A stretch of 7,430 bases of DNA from an uncultured Bryobacterales bacterium (lineage in GTDB: Bacteria; Acidobacteriota; Terriglobia; Bryobacterales; UBA6623), in contig CAMPKL010000164.1 of NCBI GenBank assembly GCA_946887065.1, positions 1-7,430 of the forward strand, in the 5' to 3' direction. Both the position numbers and the translations under genes were made by a program. Positions 1 to 4,658 of this stretch are shown piece by piece; within the stretch, counting starts at the first letter, position 1; each line of letters begins with the position of its first letter. Under the pieces are notes generated by a model. The model made no database searches, was not told where the DNA came from, and saw only the letters and a list, made by a program, of their open reading frames with translations.

Positions 1-1
1 C

Positions 2-277
2 CCCTGCGTCATTGAAATGTCCGCGGAACACGATGGCTCTGGGTGGCTGATCAAGACGACAGACAACGGCATCGGCGTGGGTGAGCAGTACTTGACCAAG
101 ATTTTCGCCCCGTTTCAACGTCTGCACGGCGCGGACAAGTATCCCGGGAGCGGCATGGGTTTGGCTATTTGTAGGCGAGTTATCGAACGCCACGGCGGCA
201 CGGTCTGGGCCATACCCAACGAGACGGGCGGAAGTTGTTTCCAGTTCAGGCTGCCGGACCTGCAAGATCAACCATGA
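2..277 (+). CDS. Sensor histidine kinase, C-terminal ATPase end (5' truncated by window)
   Basis: Only the last 91 residues of a histidine kinase are present; the frame is open from base 2, so the gene starts outside the window. What is visible is the back half of a HATPase_c ATP-binding domain: the G1 box TDNGIGV, the F box IFAPFQRLH, the G2 box GSGMGLAI, and the closing segment RHGGTVWA...GSCFQFRLP. This domain binds ATP and phosphorylates the conserved histidine of the upstream HisKA domain, which is not seen here. The GADKYPGSGMGLAI style is typical of phytochrome-like and PAS-containing kinases, and the next gene is an Rcp1-type regulator, the usual partner of such kinases. The input domain is outside the window, so the stimulus cannot be stated. 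The stop codon overlaps the next start (ATGA), indicating one operon. An internal ATG at 17 is not a start, because the domain runs through it. Confidence 0.9.
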   Translation, partial: PCVIEMSAEHDGSGWLIKTTDNGIGVGEQYLTKIFAPFQRLHGADKYPGSGMGLAICRRVIERHGGTVWAIPNETGGSCFQFRLPDLQDQP

Positions 278-777
278 CTAACCACGAACCGAACGACGCC
301 ATCGAGATCGTTCTAGTAGACGACAACTTGGCGGACCAAGAAATCGCCCGCCGCGTGTTCGGTTCGCAGGCGAACGTCTGCAAGCTGCGCGTCCTCTCGG
401 ATGGCCAGCAGGCGCTTAGCTATTTGGACTCGAACCGGCGCAATGACGTATCCGAAAAGGAACTGCCGGACCTCATTCTGATGGACATCAACATGCCTCG
501 TCTTTCAGGTATAGAAGTTCTGCGTTCAATCAAGGCGGATAAAGCGCTTCAGCACATACCCGTGCTGATGCTGACGACTTCGTCGCTGGAATCGGACATT
601 CAGGACTCCTACCGCTCTGGTTGCAGTTCCTACATCCTCAAGCCCATGACGGCGCCGCAGTTCTCGTCCCTGCTGGCCCAGTTGCTGCATTATTGGACGC
701 GCGTTGCGACCCTGCCCGACCGCATGAACCGCGATCACGCGGACGTGAGTTGGGCGTTGCCGGGAGGAAGCCTTTGA
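274..777 (+). CDS. Rcp1-like single-domain response regulator (CheY-like REC)
   Basis: A 167-residue protein consisting of one receiver domain. The phosphorylation site is complete: acidic pair D16-D17 in VLVDDN, phospho-acceptor D71 in LILMDINMP, switch T101/T102, and K123 in the ILKPM loop. There is no DNA-binding or enzymatic output domain. The long alpha2-beta3 stretch with SYLD...LPDLILMDINMPRLSG is the pattern of the Rcp1 family, regulators that take phosphate from phytochrome-type kinases. It therefore probably acts by protein-protein contact, passing phosphate or signal to another protein. The ATG at 274 was chosen over an in-frame ATG at 235 because it overlaps the preceding stop as ATGA and places the first beta strand at residue 10. 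The kinase upstream is the likely phosphodonor. The gene downstream overlaps by 4 bp, so the three are coupled. The last ~25 residues, after HYWTRV, are not conserved receiver sequence. Confidence 0.92.
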   Translation: MTNHEPNDAIEIVLVDDNLADQEIARRVFGSQANVCKLRVLSDGQQALSYLDSNRRNDVSEKELPDLILMDINMPRLSGIEVLRSIKADKALQHIPVLMLTTSSLESDIQDSYRSGCSSYILKPMTAPQFSSLLAQLLHYWTRVATLPDRMNRDHADVSWALPGGSL

Positions 778-1898
778 CGCGGCCGGTGATGCGCTTGCTA
801 GTGGTCGACGATAGTCGAACTGACTTCGAGATCATTACCCGTGAACTGGACCGTGTACGGGCGTTCCGCTCGGAGACGGAACATTGCCCGAACGCGTCGG
901 GGTGCATGAAGATGTTGGCGTCCGAGGTTATCGACTGCGTTTTACTCGACTTCCGCCTCGGCGCAGACTCGGGATTGGACGTTCTGACCGCCCTGCGAGA
1001 CGAAGGCTATGACCATGCCGTGATCATGTTGACCGGCCAGGGCGACGAGCAGATAGCGGTGGAGGCCATGAAGCGCGGCGCCCAAGATTATTTGGTGAAG
1101 GACGCCGTCACGAGCGTCGTTCTGCGGCGGTCGATCTACAACGCAGTCCAGAAAGTGCGGCTGGAACGCAGTCTCCGCGAGAAACAGAACGAACTCGAAG
1201 GCTTCGTGTCGGTGGTGGCGCATGATCTGCGGAACCCGGTTTGCTCGGCGTTGGACTCCATCCAGGTCATCCGCGATTTCTATGCGGGCAGTCCGCTTGA
1301 TTCCCGAGGACTGGCTCTAATCGGCGGCGCGGTCACCTCGCTGCAGCGCATGTCGCAGTTGATCGACGCGCTGCTCGATTACGCCTGGACGGGACGCGAG
1401 AATGTGGCCCTAGAAACGGTGGATCTAAATCTGGTCGCCGCGGAGGTAGCCGCGGATTTGCGGTCGGTTGTGGAAAGCAGTCGGGCGCGCCTGAATATTG
1501 CAATTTTGCCGGAGGTTTCCGGCGACCCCGTCGCTTTGCGGCAGCTCTTGCAAAACCTTATCGCCAATGCGCTGAAGTTTAGGGGAGAGGCGGACCCGAT
1601 CGTATCGGTGCTTTGCGGCGAGAAGCCCGATGAGTGGTTGTTCTCCGTGACCGACAACGGGATCGGCATCCCTGCCGAGCATCTCAAAAATATCTTTCAG
1701 CCGTTTCAGCGCCTCCATGCGCGCAACGACTTCGACGGCTCCGGTCTCGGATTGGCGACCTGCCAGCGCATCGTTACGCAACATGGCGGGAAAATCTGGG
1801 CGGAATCGCAGCCCGGCAGCGGTTCGGCCTTCCGCTTCACCTGCCCCAAGATGCCTCCCTCCGCCGGAAGCGAAACCTATTCGCTTCCGGTGGTCTAG
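774..1898 (+). CDS. Hybrid response regulator/histidine kinase (REC-HisKA-HATPase)
   Basis: A ~374-residue protein without membrane segments or a PAS/GAF sensor. Residues ~6-125 are a receiver domain (D12-D13, acceptor D59 in CVLLDFRLG, T87, K109 in YLVKD). A short charged helix (~128-142) leads into HisKA with the phospho-accepting H150 in VVAHDLRNP. HATPase_c follows, with N box QNLIANALKF, G1 box VTDNGIGIP, F box IFQPFQRLH and G2 box GSGLGLAT. All catalytic boxes look intact. Since the only input is the receiver, kinase activity is presumably set by phosphorylation of D59, possibly by the upstream kinase; that is inference. The start is taken as TTG 774, which overlaps the previous stop (TTGA) and has a strong Shine-Dalgarno GGAGGA at 763-768, five bases away. 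ATG 789 is the alternative but has no ribosome binding site. No output regulator follows; the next gene is a stress protein 160 bp on. Confidence 0.9.
   Translation: MTRPVMRLLVVDDSRTDFEIITRELDRVRAFRSETEHCPNASGCMKMLASEVIDCVLLDFRLGADSGLDVLTALRDEGYDHAVIMLTGQGDEQIAVEAMKRGAQDYLVKDAVTSVVLRRSIYNAVQKVRLERSLREKQNELEGFVSVVAHDLRNPVCSALDSIQVIRDFYAGSPLDSRGLALIGGAVTSLQRMSQLIDALLDYAWTGRENVALETVDLNLVAAEVAADLRSVVESSRARLNIAILPEVSGDPVALRQLLQNLIANALKFRGEADPIVSVLCGEKPDEWLFSVTDNGIGIPAEHLKNIFQPFQRLHARNDFDGSGLGLATCQRIVTQHGGKIWAESQPGSGSAFRFTCPKMPPSAGSETYSLPVV
1864..1890 (+). other. Perfect 11-bp hairpin inside the 3' end of the hybrid kinase gene
   Basis: CCGGAAGCGAA (1864-1874) and TTCGCTTCCGG (1880-1890) are exact reverse complements around the 5-base loop ACCTA. 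The structure ends six bases before the TAG stop (1896-1898), so it is both codons and RNA structure. It is not followed by a T tract, so it is not a classical intrinsic terminator. A role as transcript 3'-end stabiliser or Rho-linked end is possible but inferred. Confidence 0.6.
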
Positions 1899-2058
1899 AT
1901 CGCCCGGCCGCAGCTGGACACGAATTCGAACTTCGCCGGAAGTCGACCTCCCTGTCCTCGATGGACCGCATTACTAAGGGTCTGCCTGCGAAACGAACAG
2001 GACGGCGGACGGCATCTACTAACGAGTGCGTCGCTTAGCGACCGGATTAGGAGATGAA
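1899..2058. other. Intergenic spacer between hybrid kinase and stress-protein gene
   Basis: A 160-bp gap with no open reading frame that looks like a protein. It contains an imperfect dyad at 1929-1942 (ACTTC, loop GCCG, GAAGT), a 5-bp dyad GTCGC-TTA-GCGAC at 2030-2042, and the ribosome binding site of the following gene at 2049-2053. I could not pick out a convincing sigma-70 -35/-10 pair, so whether the stress protein has its own promoter here or is read through from the kinase operon is open. Confidence 0.5.
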
Positions 2059-2946
2059 ATGATGCTGAGGCTCAAGACGATTCTCGTACCCGTTGATTTC
2101 TCTCAGCGGACCGAAGCGGAGGCGATCCATGCGACGGACATTGCCAAGCGCTTCGAGTCGCGGCTAATTCTAGCGCATGTCATTCCGCGCTTCGAGGATG
2201 GCTATAAGCCCGAGGATCCGGAAGCTCTCGAAGCCTATTCCCATGAGTTCTCCGCCGAAGTCGAGCGCGGCGTTCAAAAGGCCCTGCAGTCTCTTGCTGG
2301 TCGTGTCGGGAACGGAGCTGAGGTCGAGTGTGTGGTCTTATCCGGCGATCCGAAAGAAGAAATCGAAAAGTTAGTGACGGCTCACCAAACGGACCTCATC
2401 GTAATACCGACGACCGGCCGAGGCCGTGTGGAGCGGCAATTGCTCGGCTCAATGACGGCCAGCCTGTTGCATGACCTCAAGTGCCCGTTACTGACAGGCG
2501 CCCATTTCCCGGAAGTCGAGCCCGGCGAAACGCTCTACAAGAACATCGCCTGCAATATAATGCACGGCGAATATGGCGTCGAACAGCTTCTATGGGCGCG
2601 GGACTTTGCTGCTCCCTACGATGCTTCGCTTCACGTGTTGTGCGTCCTCCCATTCCTTGATGACGTCGGTGCGGTCGCCTCGGTGCCGCCGCCCATGCGC
2701 GATAAGGTCATGGCAGATACCAAAGAGCAGCTTCATTCGCTGATTGAGCGAGAAGGGGTGAAGGCGGACGTCACCGTCCTCGGGGGACCGTTTGATCAGT
2801 TGTTGGCGCCGTTCGTCCAAGCCCAACAAGTCGATCTCCTCGTGAGCGGCCGTCAGCGGCAGCAGGACAGGGTCGGTGTATTCGGTCTCCATACAGACAT
2901 GCTCGACACGGCGAATTGCAGCCCATGCCCGATTGTATTGGTCTAG
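2059..2946 (+). CDS. Tandem-domain universal stress protein (UspA family)
   Basis: A 295-residue cytoplasmic protein made of two Usp domains. Domain 1 (residues ~5-147) begins with KTILVPVDFS, where D13 is the usual nucleotide-contacting Asp. It contains the ATP-loop type motif G120-R-G122...LLGS (127-131) and ends with LHDLKCPLLTG. Domain 2 (~160-295) starts YKNIACNI and ends SPCPIVLV. It is degenerate: the GRG...LLGS loop is replaced by SGRQRQQDRVGVFG without the Gly-Ser, so it probably no longer binds nucleotide in the same way. Two-domain Usp proteins are stress-tolerance factors of poorly defined biochemistry. The start is ATG 2059, with AGGAG at 2049-2053 five bases upstream; a GTG at 2026 lies in frame but lacks such a site and would add 11 unconserved residues. 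The gene converges with the hydrolase remnant, leaving 14 bp between stops. Its position after a two-component cassette suggests it could be a target of that signalling, but nothing proves this. Confidence 0.9.
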   Translation: MMLRLKTILVPVDFSQRTEAEAIHATDIAKRFESRLILAHVIPRFEDGYKPEDPEALEAYSHEFSAEVERGVQKALQSLAGRVGNGAEVECVVLSGDPKEEIEKLVTAHQTDLIVIPTTGRGRVERQLLGSMTASLLHDLKCPLLTGAHFPEVEPGETLYKNIACNIMHGEYGVEQLLWARDFAAPYDASLHVLCVLPFLDDVGAVASVPPPMRDKVMADTKEQLHSLIEREGVKADVTVLGGPFDQLLAPFVQAQQVDLLVSGRQRQQDRVGVFGLHTDMLDTANCSPCPIVLV

Positions 2947-2960
2947 TACTATCGCGTGTC

Positions 2961-4125
2961 TTAGCGGTCCGAAAGAGCTTGTATCAGTGCAGTTTCCATC
3001 GCAGGCTGCGTTGCCCGTTGTTCCGCGTTGACGGCTGCCGCAAGGGCGGCGTGCTGGGCGATCACCAGGTGTTCTTTGGGATGGATGTAGATGCGTTGGC
3101 CGAACATCCCGCTGGCTGCGTATCCGCCGTGGTCTTGTAGCCACCACATGTAGCCGTATTCTGGATTCGCCTGCGAAGGAGCCGTGGATTCCTCCATCCA
3201 TCCTTCGGGAAGGGCGCGCGTGCCGTCGGGCAACACGCCGCCCGACATCGCGAAGAGACCGAGGCGCGCGTAGTCGCGCAGCGTGGCGCTGAGGCAGCAG
3301 CCGCCGAACTCGCCGCCGCCCGGCTCGGTCAGCGTCCACTTGGCCGCGGCCTCCATGCCAAAGGGCCGCCAGATCTTCTCGCTCAAATAGGTAGCCAAAT
3401 TATTGCCGATGGCGGCTCGGAGGAGCGTCCCGACGAGGTTCGTTTCAGCGGTGTTGTAGTTGAACTTTTGACCGGGCGGGGCGACGCGCGGCTTCGCGAA
3501 GGTAGCGCTGCACGAACAGCGTGCTCCAGTTATCGATGAAGACATCCGACTTGGGGTCGTCGTAAGTCTCGTCCCAGGCCACCCCGGAGGCCATCTGCAG
3601 CAGGTTGCGTATGCTGGTTTGCTCGTAGGCGGAGCCGCGTAGGCGGGGCAGATAGTCGGTGATCTTCTCGTCGACGCTGCCGATGTAGCCGTCTTGGATG
3701 GCGGCCCCGACGAGCATCGAAGTGATCGACTTGGCGACCGAGTAAGAGACCCAGCGCGTCGCCGCCGTGTTGCCTAACCCGTAGCGCTCATAGACGACCG
3801 CGCCGTCCTTGACGACCAGCAGCCCGGCAACGTTCCTTTGAATGAAGTAGTCGTCGAGGGTGAGTTCTCGACCGTTGACTCGGATCCGTACGCCGCTAAG
3901 ATCCACCGGCTTCAAGGGCAGGGGATACGGTCTAATTGACGCCTCCACCTCTCGCGCCGGGAAAATCTTGTCGTAATTGCGGAAGCCGGAGACCTTCTGT
4001 TCAAGCGTCCAAGTGAGCGGCTGCGGAGGCCCGAAGTGCTGTTCGTCTTCGGCGGGGTCGATCCAGGGAGCCTGGGCGCGAGCGGCAGGGCCGCTGAGCA
4101 ACAGAAGCAAGCAGAGAAGGCGCAT
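2961..4125 (-). pseudogene. Secreted serine hydrolase, beta-lactamase/NylB-like, broken by a frameshift
   Basis: Two overlapping minus-strand frames together make one protein of ~387 residues. The N-terminal frame (4125 down to a stop at 3445) begins with a signal peptide, MRLLCLLLLL...ARA before QAP. It continues through VAGLLVVKDGAVVYERYG to the catalytic S129-V-A-K132 (SxxK nucleophile and base) and NLLQMASGVAWDETYDDP. The C-terminal frame, usable from about 3490 to the stop at 2961, continues with PPGQKFNYNTAETNLVG (the Tyr motif), YLSEKIWRPFGM, and the third motif ASGMFGQRIYIHP. The family (Pfam beta-lactamase, which includes 6-aminohexanoate-dimer hydrolase, esterases and penicillin-binding relatives) hydrolyses amide or ester bonds by an acyl-serine; the substrate cannot be predicted. 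The frames join if one base is removed (or two added) near 3478-3500. All motifs are otherwise intact, so the break is recent or a sequencing error. The ribosome binding site before ATG 4125 is weak (GGGG). Confidence 0.85.
3478..3500 (-). other. Frameshift junction of the serine hydrolase
   Basis: Upstream, the frame reads FVQRYLREAA, then loses family character (RRPARSK...) and stops at 3445. In the frame one base further along, the reading becomes family-like from about APPGQKFNYN. The switch zone contains the runs GGGG (3478-3481) and GGG (3473-3475) on the plus strand, the kind of GC-rich homopolymer context where indels and base-calling errors occur. No ribosomal slippage heptamer of the A AAA AAG type is seen at the junction. 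Confidence 0.7.
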
Positions 4126-4156
4126 CGCCGCCCCAGTCTAGCAATTGGAGATGGAA

Positions 4157-4173
4157 GGTCATCGCGGATAACC
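4157..4173. promoter_or_regulatory. 17-bp near-palindrome in the divergent gap, candidate operator
   Basis: GGTCATC (4157-4163) and GATAACC (4167-4173) are inverted copies around GCG, with six of seven positions pairing. It lies between the start of the hydrolase gene (4125, minus) and the XRE regulator (4203, plus). XRE-family proteins commonly bind such dyads as dimers and repress their own promoter, so this is a plausible operator. A TATGCT sequence at 4186-4191 could be a weak -10 for the regulator, but no matching -35 was found. Confidence 0.35.
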
Positions 4174-4202
4174 ATAGCTAAACGTTATGCTCAAGTTCTG
4201 CA

Positions 4203-4532
4203 ATGACGTGGACTCTACGAGGAACTCTGGCTGAGGTTATCGAGTCATGGGCAAAGGTAGGCGAGCTTCACCAGAAATGGATGAGGGACAAGGAATACAG
4301 GAAGGCGCATGACGATCTTGCGCCGGAATTTGCGCTGGCCCGGGCGGCTATTCAAGCGCGTGCAGCAGCAGGGCTAACGCAGGAACAACTCGCGCAGCGG
4401 ATGGACACCACGCAGTCCGTTATCGCCAGGCTTGAGAGCGGCCGGACGCGGCCTTCGACGCAGACGCTTGAGCGCCTCGCCGCTGCGACCGGAACGCGGC
4501 TCAAGATCAGTTTCGAGCCTGTGGGCGTGTAG
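4203..4532 (+). CDS. XRE-family helix-turn-helix regulator, HigA-antitoxin-like
   Basis: A 109-residue DNA-binding protein. The C-terminal half (~47-104) is an XRE/Cro helix-turn-helix: ARAAIQARAAAGLTQEQLAQ, then MDTTQSVIARLESGRTRPST, then LERLAAATGTRLKISFE. The first helix pair through the recognition helix (TTQSVIARLESG) is complete. The preceding segment LHQKWMRDKEYRKAHDDLAPEFALA is the N-terminal region seen in HigA-type antitoxins and related solitary regulators. Those usually begin close to that segment, so the first ~20 residues here (MTWTLRGTLAEVIESWAKVG) are extra or reflect a later true start. No good ribosome binding site precedes ATG 4203. HigA proteins normally neutralise a RelE-like HigB nuclease encoded next to them, but no such gene fits in the 77 bp upstream or the ~125 bp downstream. 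It is therefore called an orphan antitoxin-like regulator, probably autoregulatory. It diverges from the hydrolase gene and converges with pnp. Confidence 0.88.
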   Translation: MTWTLRGTLAEVIESWAKVGELHQKWMRDKEYRKAHDDLAPEFALARAAIQARAAAGLTQEQLAQRMDTTQSVIARLESGRTRPSTQTLERLAAATGTRLKISFEPVGV

Positions 4533-4605
4533 TGAAGGGAAGACAGACCCTGATCGACGAGAACGAGAGCTCGCGGTTCGTAGAGCGAATCATGTCTTAT
4601 GCGAG

Positions 4606-4631
4606 AAGGCCCGGACTTTCGTCCGGGCCTT
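4606..4631. terminator. 11-bp perfect hairpin between XRE gene and pnp, probable bidirectional terminator
   Basis: AAGGCCCGGAC (4606-4616) and GTCCGGGCCTT (4621-4631) are exact inverted repeats with loop TTTC. Read leftward (pnp direction), the loop is GAAA, a stable GNRA tetraloop, and the hairpin lies 27 bp past the pnp stop. Read rightward, it lies 73 bp past the XRE stop and is followed by TTAGCTTTCT, a modest T-rich tail. It sits between two converging genes and probably ends both transcripts. The T tract is poor on the pnp side (CTTCTCGC). Confidence 0.75.
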
Positions 4632-4658
4632 TAGCTTTCTAACGAGACGAAGCGAAGG

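Noticed and set aside
1379..1784. Minus-strand open frames opposite the hybrid kinase
   Set aside because: They overlap the HATPase domain, whose motifs are all in the plus frame, and they have no start signal or protein-like pattern.
2590..3339. 249-residue minus-strand open frame spanning the stress gene and the hydrolase end
   Set aside because: It runs antisense through domain 2 of the Usp protein and out of frame with the hydrolase motifs. It is Arg-rich with no recognisable fold, so it is a shadow of high GC content.
3445..3545. Programmed ribosomal frameshift in the hydrolase
   Set aside because: There is no slippery heptamer at the junction, and this enzyme family is not known for programmed frameshifting. 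Mutation or sequencing error is simpler.
4126..4202. Possible HigB/RelE toxin gene beside the XRE regulator
   Set aside because: The upstream gap is only 77 bp, and the downstream gap up to the hairpin is also too short and contains no toxin-like frame.
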